The position numbers and the translations under genes were made by a program. Of a stretch of 64,000 bases of DNA, positions 35,302-43,275 are shown in pieces. Under the pieces are notes generated by a model. The model made no database searches and had not been told where the DNA came from. It was given only the letters and a program-made list of their open reading frames with translations. Location of the stretch: assembly GCF_011044495.1 (NCBI RefSeq), contig NZ_CP049143.1:2170001-2234000 (forward strand). The letters are read 5' to 3'. Source of the DNA: Roseimicrobium sp. ORNL1. Lineage in GTDB: Bacteria; Verrucomicrobiota; Verrucomicrobiia; Verrucomicrobiales; Verrucomicrobiaceae. How positions within the stretch are numbered: the first letter of the stretch is position 1; every line of letters starts with the position of its first letter.

Positions 35302-36405
35302 CTACTTATCCTGTTCCGCACCAGAGGCCACGGCCACGCCGGCTTCATCCGGGGGCAGGAAGGCTTTGAAGCGGTTCTTGTCGATGGCCTTCATGTAGGC
35401 CTCCATGGGGCTGATGTAGCCGTCGCGGAGTTTTTCCCAGATGGCTTCGTCCATGAACTGCATGCCTTGGGCCTTGCCGCCGATGATGACGTCGTAGAGC
35501 TTCTGTGTGGCACCTTCACGGATGATGGCGCCCACGGCGGGGGTGGCGACCATGATTTCATTCACGGCGGCGCGGCCCTTGCCGTCCGCCTTCTTCACCA
35601 GGAGCTGGGCCACGACGCCGCGCAGGGAGGCGGCGAGCATGGTGCGCACCTGGCTCTGCTGGTCCGCGGGGAAGACGTCCACGATACGGTCGCAGGTCTT
35701 GCGTGCGTTGTTCGTGTGCAGCGTGCCGAAGACGAGCAGGCCCGTCTCAGCAGCGGTCAGCGCGAGGGAGATGGTTTCGTGGTCTCGCATTTCCCCCACC
35801 AGCACGATGTCTGCATCTTCACGCAGGGCGGAGCGCAGGCCGTCGGAGAAGGTCGGGGTCTGGATGGGCACCTCACGCTGGGTGATGATGCTCTTCTTGT
35901 TCCGGTGCACGAATTCAATAGGCTCCTCCACCGTGATGATGTGGCGGTTGAAGTTCGTGTTGATGTAGTCGATCAGAGCAGCAAGCGTGGTGGACTTGCC
36001 GGAGCCCGTGGGGCCCGTCACCAGCACGAGGCCGGAGCGCATGTGGCCGAATTCCTTCACCACCTGGGGAATGCCGAGCTGCTCCAGCGAGGCAATCTTG
36101 GTGGGAATGATACGAAAAACCGCGGCGTAGCCATTGAGCTGGCGGAGGTAGTTGCAGCGGAAGCGCGAGTCGCTGTCCATTTCGTAGGCGAAGTCCAGGT
36201 CGCCCTTTTCCTTGTAGCGATCCCAAGCGCGCGGCTCGCAGATCTCACGCATCATCGTTTCCATGTCCGTGTCAGACATGATGGTGTCCGAGATGGGCTT
36301 GATGCTGCCGTGCACGCGGACCTTGGGCGGGTTGCCCTGGGAGAGGTGAAGGTCAGAGCCGCCCAGCTCGATGAGGCGTTTGAAGAGACTGTCAATGATG
36401 GCCAT
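35302..36405 (-). CDS. pilT: PilT/PilU-type twitching motility ATPase, second of two
   Basis: A 367-residue type IV pilus retraction ATPase. It acts as a cytoplasmic hexamer at the pilus base and depolymerises pilin. Visible are the N-terminal PAS-like part with 'GGSDLHLSQGNPPKVRVHG', Walker A 'VTGPTGSGKSTTLAALIDY', the Asp box 'IITVEEPIEFVH', Walker B 'DADIVLVGEMRDHETISLAL' and the His box 'TLHTNNARKT'. It lacks an obvious AIRNLIRE motif near the C-terminus, so PilU is possible. It lies 45 bases after its paralogue and is followed by a strong terminator. Confidence 0.93.
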   Translation of the reverse strand: MAIIDSLFKRLIELGGSDLHLSQGNPPKVRVHGSIKPISDTIMSDTDMETMMREICEPRAWDRYKEKGDLDFAYEMDSDSRFRCNYLRQLNGYAAVFRIIPTKIASLEQLGIPQVVKEFGHMRSGLVLVTGPTGSGKSTTLAALIDYINTNFNRHIITVEEPIEFVHRNKKSIITQREVPIQTPTFSDGLRSALREDADIVLVGEMRDHETISLALTAAETGLLVFGTLHTNNARKTCDRIVDVFPADQQSQVRTMLAASLRGVVAQLLVKKADGKGRAAVNEIMVATPAVGAIIREGATQKLYDVIIGGKAQGMQFMDEAIWEKLRDGYISPMEAYMKAIDKNRFKAFLPPDEAGVAVASGAEQDK

Positions 36406-36450
36406 GATGGGGGAGTAAAGTGGGATGCGGTGCGGTGCGGCAGCGGGGAA

Positions 36451-37596
36451 TCAGGAATCAAGGAACTTGAGCATGCTGCCCTTGTCCTCGGCACGGCTCA
36501 GGGTTTCTTCGCGACTGATGGAGCCTTGGGAGTAGAGCGCCTTCAGCGAGTCATCCATGGTGATCATGCCCACGGATTTGCCGGTCTGCATGATGCCGGG
36601 GAGCATGAAGGTCTTGCCTTCGCGAATACAGTTCGCCACAGCGGGCGTGTTCACCAGAATCTCGAGTGCCATGATACGGCCATCGCCGTCCTGCCGCGGG
36701 ATGAGCTGCTGGGAGATGATGCCGCGGAGAGATTCACTCACCATGATGCGGATCTGGTCGCGCTGGTCACTGGGGAAGACGTCCAGCACACGGTCCAGGG
36801 TACGCGGGGCATTGCCCGTGTGGAGCGTGCCGAGCACCAAGTGACCCGTTTCTGCAGCGGTGATGGCGAGAGAGATGGTTTCCAGGTCGCGCATTTCACC
36901 CACCATGATGACGTCCGGGTCTTCACGGAGTGCGCCGCGCAACGCTGCGGCGAAGGAGGCGGTGTGCGAGCCCACTTCGCGCTGATTCACGTGGCAGCCT
37001 TTGGGCGTGAAGACGTACTCGATGGGGTCTTCCAGCGTGATGATGTGGTCCTCACGTTCCTGATTCACCTCATCGACCAGGGCCGCGAGGGTGGTGGACT
37101 TGCCGGAACCGGTGGCGCCGGTCACGAGTACGAGGCCGTTGTGATAGCGGGTGAGTGTGCGAGCCGTTTCCGGCAAGTCGAGCTCTTCGATGGTGCGGAT
37201 GCGGCTGTCGATAACACGGAAGACCATGTCAATGCCGAGGCGCTGGACAACCACGGAGCAACGGAAGCGACCGAAGGTCGGAGAGTAGGCGAAGTCCACG
37301 TCACCGCGCTTTTCCAGCGTCTTCACGTGGGCATCGGGGAGGAAATTGTAAGCCAGGCGGCGGGCGTCTTCCGCCGTGAGGAGAGCGGCATCCGTCCAGA
37401 TGGGTTGGAGCACGCCGAAGCGGCGCCACATGGGAGGTGCGCCAGTCGCGAGGTGAAGGTCCGAGCAGCCGTACTCTTGGGCGAGTTGCAGGTACTGATC
37501 CACGGAGCTGAGCGTGGTGACTGCGGGATGCGAATGATCTTCCTCCACGGCAACTGCTACGGCTACGGCTTCGTCTTCTGTCTGTGTCTGGCTCAT
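36451..37596 (-). CDS. PilT/PilU-type twitching motility ATPase, first of two
   Basis: A 381-residue paralogue of the downstream ATPase. It shows 'CSDLHLATGAPPMWRRFG', Walker A 'VTGATGSGKSTTLAALVDE', the Asp box 'HIITLEDPIEYVF', Walker B 'PDVIMVGEMRDLETISLAI' and the His box 'GTLHTGNAPRT'. The N-terminal ~40 residues are extra, rich in Val, Ala and Glu. Two such ATPases together fit a PilT-PilU pair, where one needs the other for force. Its start overlaps the preceding gene by four bases (37593-37596), indicating translational coupling. Confidence 0.92.
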   Translation of the reverse strand: MSQTQTEDEAVAVAVAVEEDHSHPAVTTLSSVDQYLQLAQEYGCSDLHLATGAPPMWRRFGVLQPIWTDAALLTAEDARRLAYNFLPDAHVKTLEKRGDVDFAYSPTFGRFRCSVVVQRLGIDMVFRVIDSRIRTIEELDLPETARTLTRYHNGLVLVTGATGSGKSTTLAALVDEVNQEREDHIITLEDPIEYVFTPKGCHVNQREVGSHTASFAAALRGALREDPDVIMVGEMRDLETISLAITAAETGHLVLGTLHTGNAPRTLDRVLDVFPSDQRDQIRIMVSESLRGIISQQLIPRQDGDGRIMALEILVNTPAVANCIREGKTFMLPGIMQTGKSVGMITMDDSLKALYSQGSISREETLSRAEDKGSMLKFLDS

Positions 37597-38000
37597 TCAG
37601 GGTTCGAGGTTTGGTGGGGGGCTTGAAATTGCGACATGTACTTTGAGATGAAGGGCAGGACGATGGGCAGCAATTGCTGGGTGGCCAGGGCGAGCAGGGG
37701 CTCACGGGCGATGCCCCACAGTCCATTGAAAAGGAAACTCGTGATGGAACGCCGCCGTGGCGCGGCCCCGGACGCTACTGAACCGCGATCCGCAAACAGC
37801 CAGCGGAAGGCGAGGAATCCCGCAACGACAGAGCCTACCGCGATGGCGATGTGGTGTTTTTCCACGCGCTCGCGAATGATGTTGCGCGGCCGCCAGTGCT
37901 CACGTGCTTCCGCCCAGCCGCCGCGCAAATTGGTGCGGGCCTGGTCTAGGGCATTGATGGCTTGCAGTTTCAGCGTTTGCCTGTCTGGCTGGAGAGCCAT
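37593..38000 (-). CDS. Small membrane protein in the YqjD/YqjE/pil operon
   Basis: A 135-residue protein with one clear membrane helix (residues about 50-66, 'HIAIAVGSVVAGFLAFRWLF') and a second hydrophobic segment near 96-120. The N-terminal part is basic and amphipathic ('QTLKLQAINALDQARTNLRGG'). It overlaps the YqjE-like gene by 31 bases and the first pil ATPase by four. Its place after YqjD and YqjE matches E. coli yqjK, but I cannot show homology to YqjK from the sequence alone. Confidence 0.7.
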   Translation of the reverse strand: MALQPDRQTLKLQAINALDQARTNLRGGWAEAREHWRPRNIIRERVEKHHIAIAVGSVVAGFLAFRWLFADRGSVASGAAPRRRSITSFLFNGLWGIAREPLLALATQQLLPIVLPFISKYMSQFQAPHQTSNPE

Positions 38001-38383
38001 GCGCGATCTTTTCTGAATTCGTTAATAGTGTCTCCAAACCAGCGCATGGACGCAAGACGGTTTCTTGTGGCCAGGAGGAAGATGAAGGCGACGAAAAGGT
38101 GAAAGCCGGCGAGCGCACCTGCAGCCGCCTGCCAGGACCAGCGGGCCTGGGTCATGAGAAGGTCCGCCACGACTCCCGCCAGCAGCAGCCACCCGATGAA
38201 GATGGCGGCACCGGCGAGCCCCACGAAGATGAGGACACGCACCACCTGGCCGAGTGCTTCCTGAGCTTCCAGCGTCAGCAGGATGCCTCGCGCTTCCAGA
38301 TAGCGGAGGAAGGGCTCAGAGAGCCCGGAGGAAGGCATGGCGGGGCCTCGGGGGTGTTCGTTTTCAGGCGGAGCCGCATCCAT
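37970..38383 (-). CDS. YqjE-like (phage holin superfamily III) membrane protein
   Basis: A 137-residue protein with two membrane helices (residues about 45-75, 'VVRVLIFVGLAGAAIFIGWLLLAGVVADLL', and 85-105). An N-terminal helix 'LRYLEARGILLTLEAQEALGQ' precedes them. The layout is that of the Actinobacterial Holin-X/YqjE family. Despite the family name these are usually not phage lysis genes; in Proteobacteria YqjE lies beside the ribosome-anchoring protein YqjD. That same pairing is seen here with the gene at 38459-38809. Confidence 0.8.
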   Translation of the reverse strand: MDAAPPENEHPRGPAMPSSGLSEPFLRYLEARGILLTLEAQEALGQVVRVLIFVGLAGAAIFIGWLLLAGVVADLLMTQARWSWQAAAGALAGFHLFVAFIFLLATRNRLASMRWFGDTINEFRKDRAWLSSQTGKR

Positions 38384-38458
38384 GGGCGTCTGCGCGAAGC
38401 AATATGTTCAAGGGTAAGCGCCCGTGGTGGGGTAGCGAGTGCGAGGGATGCTGTCTGC

Positions 38459-38809
38459 CTAGCGCTTCAGGATGACTCCCACGAGGAATCCCACGCCAAA
38501 CGCGGCAAGCACCGCTTGAAGGGGCTTCTCACGGGTAAACTTCTCCGCCTCAGTGGCGATGTCCTTGGTCTTCGCGCGTGTTTCTTCCCAAGCCTTGTCC
38601 GCGTATTCGCGCGCATGCTGGGAGGCTTCCTCGGCGGAATGCTTCCACTGCTGCGCCCGCTGCTCGGCGGCCTGGCGAAATTCCTGGGCCTTTACCGTCG
38701 CGGCGCTGCGAAGATCCTCGGCGGCTTTCAGAGCGCTGGCCTTGGCTGAGGCAAACGGATCCGCACCCGGCGCGGCTCCAAATGTGGGATCAATGGAATT
38801 GTCACTCAT
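38459..38809 (-). CDS. YqjD/ElaB-like (DUF883) protein
   Basis: A 116-residue protein made of one long charged helix (residues about 20-95, rich in Ala, Glu, Lys and Arg) and a C-terminal membrane segment 'LQAVLAAFGVGFLVGVILKR'. This is the DUF883 layout; E. coli YqjD and ElaB attach to the inner membrane by such a tail and bind ribosomes in stationary phase. It is the first gene of the minus-strand operon and sits 75 bases ahead of the YqjE-like gene. Confidence 0.85.
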   Translation of the reverse strand: MSDNSIDPTFGAAPGADPFASAKASALKAAEDLRSAATVKAQEFRQAAEQRAQQWKHSAEEASQHAREYADKAWEETRAKTKDIATEAEKFTREKPLQAVLAAFGVGFLVGVILKR

Positions 38810-39388
38810 GGTATTGGGTCGGGTTGTGGTGGTTTTCGGATTTTCGCGAGTTTACCGAAGATCGATTCGGCAATTCAACAACAAGATGCACGGATGGCGA
38901 GGGAAATTGTAGAGGGCGCTCTCCTGCGGAACACGGTCTAAATCAAACCTTGGTCGGTGGTGATTCGGATTCTGTAGAGGTGGTATGCCTCTGGTTGCGT
39001 AGTGCTTTCGTTCGGTGGTGGTATGGAGGCAATGATTCAAGTTCCAATCGCAACGCGGCACAGGGTCATGATGGGAATCGCAGATGACCCGGTCTGGCGT
39101 GTGGACATCATTATTGCAAACTGCGAGACGCCCAGTCTGCCGGGAGTCAATAAGCAAGTCGAGTAGAGAAAATCTAAGATTTCCGCTTAGGTCGTCAGCG
39201 ACGGGCGTTGAGTTTGCGGCAGATTGGGGGAATTTTACGCAATGAATTCACAATGAGCAGAAAACGATCTTGAAGTGCTCCCGGACGGTGGGCGGGTAGG
39301 AGAGTTCCCAAACGCTGCCCACTCGACAGGTCCGACTTTCCTACCTTCCGCGTCCTTTGCTGCTCACACTGCTTTGCGTTTCACCTCT
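38810..39388. other. Intergenic region with no gene seen
   Basis: A 579-base stretch containing the promoter side of the YqjD operon. Overlapping frames on both strands lack ribosome sites and recognisable products. GC is lower than in the flanking genes. Confidence 0.5.
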
Positions 39389-39811
39389 TCACGCGGCGGG
39401 CAGGCCCCGGGCGCGGCGGTTGATCTCGTCGATCTGGCCGTTCAAAGTGCAATAGTCTACGACGTAGCCGATGAGGAACAGGCCGCCGGTGGCCAGCCAA
39501 AGCAGGCCGGTGAGCCATTTGCCCATGTAGAAGCGGTGCACGCCGAAGACGCCGAGGAAGGTCTGCAGAGCCCAGGCCACGGAGTAGTCGATGGGGCCGG
39601 AGGTATATTTCTGGTCGGCCTTTTTGTCCATGCCGGGGATCAGAAACAGATCGATCACCCAGCCGATGAGGAGTAAACCGCCCGTGAAAAACCAGATGGT
39701 CCCGGTGATGGGCTTGCCGAAATAGAAGCGGTGGGCGCCGGTGAACCCGAAAATCCAGAGCAGGTAGCCGATGGTTTTGCTGTGAGTCTTGTTGGGGGAA
39801 GCGTCCGTCAT
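39389..39811 (-). CDS. TM2-domain membrane protein with two TM2 units
   Basis: A 140-residue protein with two TM2 domains. The first has 'IGYLLWIFGFTGAHRFYFGKPITGTIWFFTGGLLLIGWVIDLFLIP', and the second has 'VAWALQTFLGVFGVHRFYMGKWLTGLLWLATGGLFLIGYVVDY'. Each has the G-x-H-R-F-Y loop between two helices, the hallmark of TM2. The family is of unknown function. The ATG at 39811 is chosen; one 27 bases upstream (39838) is also possible. Confidence 0.88.
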   Translation of the reverse strand: MTDASPNKTHSKTIGYLLWIFGFTGAHRFYFGKPITGTIWFFTGGLLLIGWVIDLFLIPGMDKKADQKYTSGPIDYSVAWALQTFLGVFGVHRFYMGKWLTGLLWLATGGLFLIGYVVDYCTLNGQIDEINRRARGLPAA

Positions 39812-40149
39812 GGAGAGGGCAGGGATGGTACTTTGCATGCTGATACGTGTGCCGCCCTCAGTCGTCGCGTAAAACGCAACCAATTTTTACCTTGCGATTC
39901 AGGAGATTTCGGCAAATTTAAAGGACCGGCAGCCGTTCTGACACGATTCAGACTGCCGGAATGAGATTTCTACTGCATGCCAGCGACAACTGCGAACAGC
40001 GCCATCACCCGTTTCGAAACGGTCGTGAAAGAGTGGAGCGTGCTTGCGAGTTAAGTTTGTCCCTTATGGTGACTGCTGCTGCCATGTACCGCCCCTGTTT
40101 TTCGATCCTTTACGGGATCACGTCATCCGAAACCATTGGAGGTTAACCT
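39812..40149. other. Spacer between divergent TM2 and infC genes
   Basis: A 338-base region that must contain the infC promoter and leader. No promoter could be placed. Its right end carries the GGAGG ribosome site and a TAA stop (40144-40146) in the infC frame, just ahead of the apparent AUA start. Confidence 0.5.
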
Positions 40150-40152
40150 ATA
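40138..40152 (+). promoter_or_regulatory. Ribosome binding site and AUA start codon of infC
   Basis: GGAGG at 40138-40142 is followed seven bases later by ATA at 40150-40152. An in-frame TAA at 40144-40146 blocks any start further upstream. IF3 genes commonly use rare start codons (AUU, AUA, AUC) for self-repression, because IF3 itself rejects such starts. Confidence 0.85.
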
Positions 40153-40944
40153 AACCCTAGCTTCAACAATCGTCCCCGACCCGGCTTCCAGCGTGGAGGC
40201 CGTTACCAAGATCAGACCCGCGTCAATGACCGCATCCGGGCACCGAAGGTGCGCGTGATCGACGGTGTATCCGGACAGCAAATCGGGGTGCTTCCCACTG
40301 GACAGGCCATCCGCATGGCGCGTGAGCGCGGCCTGGACCTTATCGAAATCTCCGCCTCGGCCGATCCGCCGGTGTGCAAAATCGTCGACTACGGCAAGTA
40401 CAAGTACGAGCAGGAGAAGAAGAAGAAGGAGGCCGCCAAGAGCCAGAAGGGTGGGAAGCTGAAGGAAATGAAATTCCGCATCGGCATCGACCCGCACGAC
40501 TACACCATCAAGATTGCCCACGCGGAAGAGTTCCTCTCCCACGGGGACAAGGTGCGCGTGCAGCTCCAGTTCAAGGGCCGCCAGATGGCGCACCAGGAGC
40601 TGGGTTTCCAGCTGGCCCGCCGCATCCGCACCGACTTGGAGGGCATGGGTCACGTGGACCAGGAGCCGAAGATGGCCGGTCGTAACATCAACATGCAGAT
40701 CTCGCCGCACCCCGAGCGGCAGCGTGTGCGCAAGTTCGCCAACTTCAAGCACGGGAAGTTCATCAACCCGGAAGAAGAGGACAACACGCACGAGTCCGAC
40801 CACGATTCCGAAATCGCCGCCGAAGCCATGCAGCAAAATGGCAATGGCAGCGTAAACGGGAACGGGAATGGCGCGGTGAACGGCGATGCTCAGCCGAAAG
40901 GTGAAGGCGCCAATGCTGCGGTCTCGGACAACGCCCGCGGCTGA
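40150..40944 (+). CDS. infC: Translation initiation factor IF-3, apparent AUA start
   Basis: IF3 binds the 30S subunit, keeps it free of 50S and checks the start codon and initiator tRNA. The 264-residue reading begins at ATA 40150 with GGAGG upstream. The conserved N-terminal 'TRVNDRIRAPKVRVID' lies at residues 23-38, so a start at the first GTG (40249) would delete a core strand. The N-domain continues with 'GLDLIEISASADPPVCKIVDYGKYKY'. The C-domain has 'MKFRIGIDPHDYTIKIAHAEEFL' and 'VKFKGR'-like 'LQFKGRQMAHQ'. After residue ~200 there is an acidic, Asn/Gly-rich tail ('NGNGSVNGNGNGAVNGD') not found in typical IF3 of ~180 residues. A terminator follows. Confidence 0.95.
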   Translation: MNPSFNNRPRPGFQRGGRYQDQTRVNDRIRAPKVRVIDGVSGQQIGVLPTGQAIRMARERGLDLIEISASADPPVCKIVDYGKYKYEQEKKKKEAAKSQKGGKLKEMKFRIGIDPHDYTIKIAHAEEFLSHGDKVRVQLQFKGRQMAHQELGFQLARRIRTDLEGMGHVDQEPKMAGRNINMQISPHPERQRVRKFANFKHGKFINPEEEDNTHESDHDSEIAAEAMQQNGNGSVNGNGNGAVNGDAQPKGEGANAAVSDNARG

Positions 40945-40977
40945 GTCCGTCATCCAGGATAATTCAACAACTTAAGA

Positions 40978-41006
40978 AGTGGAGGCATTCGTGCCTCCAC
41001 TTTTTT
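40978..41006 (+). terminator. Rho-independent terminator of infC
   Basis: Stem AGTGGAGGCA / TGCCTCCACT with a TTCG loop, then TTTTTTG. It lies 34 bases after the infC stop codon. Confidence 0.93.
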
Positions 41007-41201
41007 GTAGTTGTGAGGAAGGAGGTGGCGGTCAGCTGCCGGCTAAAGGAGCGTGGGCACTCTTGTCCGCCGTTCTGTCATGTGACTGGTTCTCCGGCTG
41101 CGATGTCGCTGAGGCAGGCTTGCGTGTTCTCGCCCATCCTTGAGAGTAAGGTGAGCGCTGTTAGTGTAGGGTTCTACATTGCTCAAGCGAGCCCCGCACT
41201 C

Positions 41202-41903
41202 ATGCATTCCTGCCCCAGCACCCTCCTCCTTTTCGACATCGATGGCACCCTGCTGGACACACGCGGGGCCGGAGCCGGGGCGCTGCTGGATGCCACTGAA
41301 GAGGTGCTGGGTTTGGCCCGCGAAAAAATTCCTCCCCTCGACCTTGCCGGAGCGACGGATGGCGCGGTCATCCGCAAGCTCTTCGCCGACGCGGGCCAGC
41401 CAGTCGAGCAGGGAAGGGTGGAGGCATTCCAGAAACACTACCTCGCCCGGCTGGAGACGAGGCTGCACCACGACGAGTTTCCCGGAAAGCTGCTCAATGG
41501 GGTGACGACGCTCCTTGCACGCTTGGGGGATGAGCCCCATTTCTCGCTGGGCCTGCTCACTGGGAACTGGCGAGCCGGAGCGCGGCTGAAGCTGGAGCGT
41601 TTTGGCATCCATGGCCACTTCCTGGACGGCGGATTTGGTGACGATGGTGAGCATCGCAACGACCTCGGCCCCGTGGCGGTGCGCCGCATGGAGGCGGCGA
41701 CCGGGCGCAGCTTCGCCCCGCACCAGGTCATCGTCATTGGCGATACACCGAAGGACATCGCCTGCGCGCATGCCATGGGGGCGCGCTGCCTCGCCGTGGC
41801 CACGGGGGTGTTTGCCCATGCCAGCCTGCTGCCTTTCGCCGCCTGGCAGGTGTTGGAGAGCCTGGAGGACACGGAAGCCCTGCTCCAGGTGCTGGCGGCA
41901 TGA
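41202..41903 (+). CDS. HAD-family phosphatase
   Basis: A 233-residue haloacid-dehalogenase-type hydrolase. Motif I is 'LLFDIDGTLLDT' (DxDGT, residues about 8-19). Motif II is the Thr/Ser strand 'LGLLTGNW', and motif III/IV is 'VIVIGDTPKDIACAHAMGARCLAVATG'. A helical cap lies between I and II, as in phosphoglycolate phosphatase-like members. Substrate unknown. The ATG at 41202 is chosen because motif I follows within eight residues. Confidence 0.92.
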   Translation: MHSCPSTLLLFDIDGTLLDTRGAGAGALLDATEEVLGLAREKIPPLDLAGATDGAVIRKLFADAGQPVEQGRVEAFQKHYLARLETRLHHDEFPGKLLNGVTTLLARLGDEPHFSLGLLTGNWRAGARLKLERFGIHGHFLDGGFGDDGEHRNDLGPVAVRRMEAATGRSFAPHQVIVIGDTPKDIACAHAMGARCLAVATGVFAHASLLPFAAWQVLESLEDTEALLQVLAA

Positions 41904-41984
41904 GTCCGCTGGGTGGGTCAGATTCTCCATTCCACCGAAAAACTCAGGATTGCGTAGGGGTGAGTAATTGTTCACATTAGGGCC

Positions 41985-42992
41985 ATGGGCACGCCCGCAC
42001 TACTCACCACTACGGTAGGTTCTTATCCTGTTCCTGACTGGCTTCCCGCGCTGCCTAGTTCCCAGGCGCTGCTCGATGCGACTCGTGTGGTCTTTGACAT
42101 CCAGCGCGAGGCGGGCATCGACCTGCCCACGGATGGTGAACTCTACCGCTTCGACATCAATCATCCGGATACAAATGGGATGATCGACTACTTCACCAGC
42201 AAGCTCGGTGGTATCTCACCCGCAGGGCGTGCAGAGACGGAAGTCTTCCGCGCGAAGCAGGAGATGCAGTTCCGCGCCAAACCCGCCGGCGTGGTGCGTA
42301 CGCCCATCACCGAAGGGACGCTGAATCTGCCGGAGGATTGCGCGCGTGCCAGTGCAGTGGCGCGGGGTGCCTTCAAATTCACGCTTACCAGCCCGTACAT
42401 GCTGGCGCGCACCTTGCTGGACAAGCACTACCGCGATCTATCCGGACTCACGCTCGCCATCGCGGATGCGCTTGCGGCACAGGTGGCGTTTCTCGACACC
42501 TCATGCATCCAGATCGATGAGGCCAACATCCCCGGCAACCCGGCGGATTCTGCGCTGGCCGCCAAGGCCATCAACCGGGTGCTCGATGCCGTTCCCAATG
42601 GGGTGCAGCGCGCCGTGCACCTCTGCTTTGGCAACTACGGCGGGCAGACGGTGCAGCAGGGCACATGGGACGCGTTGCTGACGTTCTTTAACGATCTCCA
42701 GGTGGATCATGTGGTGCTGGAGCTCGCGCATCGTCCCTCATCTGATCTGGATGCACTCAAGGACCTGCCGCCGTATGTGGGTCTTGGCATCGGGGTGGTG
42801 GATGTGAAGGTGAATCACGTGGAAACGGAAGACGAAGTCGCGCGGCGCATTGATGCCGCGGCGCAGAAACTCGGTGCGGATCGTTTGAGGTATATCCACC
42901 CTGACTGCGGCTTCTGGATGCTCAAGCGCAGCGTCGCGGATCGCAAGATGGCCGCGCTGGCGCAGGGGCGGGACAGGTATTTGAGGAGTTAG
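41985..42992 (+). CDS. Cobalamin-independent methionine synthase-like (MetE C-terminal domain) protein
   Basis: A 335-residue barrel of the MetE/UROD-related family. It shows 'TTTVGSYPVPDWL' at the start, 'DLPTDGELYRFDI', 'SCIQIDEANIPG' with the substrate Glu, 'AVHLCFGNYGG' carrying the His/Cys zinc-type ligands, and 'IHPDCGFWMLKRS' with the second Cys. This is the short single-domain form; full MetE is about 750 residues with two barrels. Such core enzymes use methyl donors other than methyl-tetrahydrofolate or have unknown donors. It may supply methionine or act on another thiol. Confidence 0.88.
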   Translation: MGTPALLTTTVGSYPVPDWLPALPSSQALLDATRVVFDIQREAGIDLPTDGELYRFDINHPDTNGMIDYFTSKLGGISPAGRAETEVFRAKQEMQFRAKPAGVVRTPITEGTLNLPEDCARASAVARGAFKFTLTSPYMLARTLLDKHYRDLSGLTLAIADALAAQVAFLDTSCIQIDEANIPGNPADSALAAKAINRVLDAVPNGVQRAVHLCFGNYGGQTVQQGTWDALLTFFNDLQVDHVVLELAHRPSSDLDALKDLPPYVGLGIGVVDVKVNHVETEDEVARRIDAAAQKLGADRLRYIHPDCGFWMLKRSVADRKMAALAQGRDRYLRS

Positions 42993-43009
42993 GAATGAAC
43001 TGGAGCATT

Positions 43010-43151
43010 CGCAGGGAGCGGCACTAGCTTAGTGCCGTCATGTGGCGTGGCTATACTTGAGAACTTGGAGGCGTTCTTGAAGCTTCGGAAGAAGAGGCTC
43101 CGCCCCACACTCTGCCCACCACCGGCACTAAGGCTAGTGCCGCTCCCTGCG
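43010..43151. repeat. Palindromic intergenic element, family A, copy 2
   Basis: Arms 43010-43037 and 43123-43151 match those of 11983-12133 almost base for base, including the inner GGCACTA..TAGTGCC hairpins, while the centre differs. It lies between two converging genes. Confidence 0.85.
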
Positions 43152-43275
43152 GAATGGTCGCTTCGTTTGGACCAGAGGAATGATGGTAGATGCGAGGGTG
43201 TAGTACATGCAAACGGGGGCAGGAATGCCCCCGCTCCTTGACAGCGTGCTGCTTCAAATGGCACGTTCAGGTATT

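Noticed and set aside
35467-37626. A very long plus-strand frame (719 codons) opposite the pil ATPases
   Set aside because: It is the antisense of two clear PilT-family genes; its His/Val/Gly-rich content is a reflection of their codon use.
37970-38383. Holin-like protein taken as a sign of a prophage
   Set aside because: The family includes YqjE, and the neighbours are YqjD-like and pil genes rather than phage genes.
38852-39157. A 101-codon minus-strand frame in the gap after the YqjD-like gene
   Set aside because: His/Cys/Arg-rich without a domain, and no ribosome site.
41904-41984. A SAM or cobalamin riboswitch ahead of the MetE-like gene
   Set aside because: The gap is only 81 bases and shows none of the conserved riboswitch blocks.
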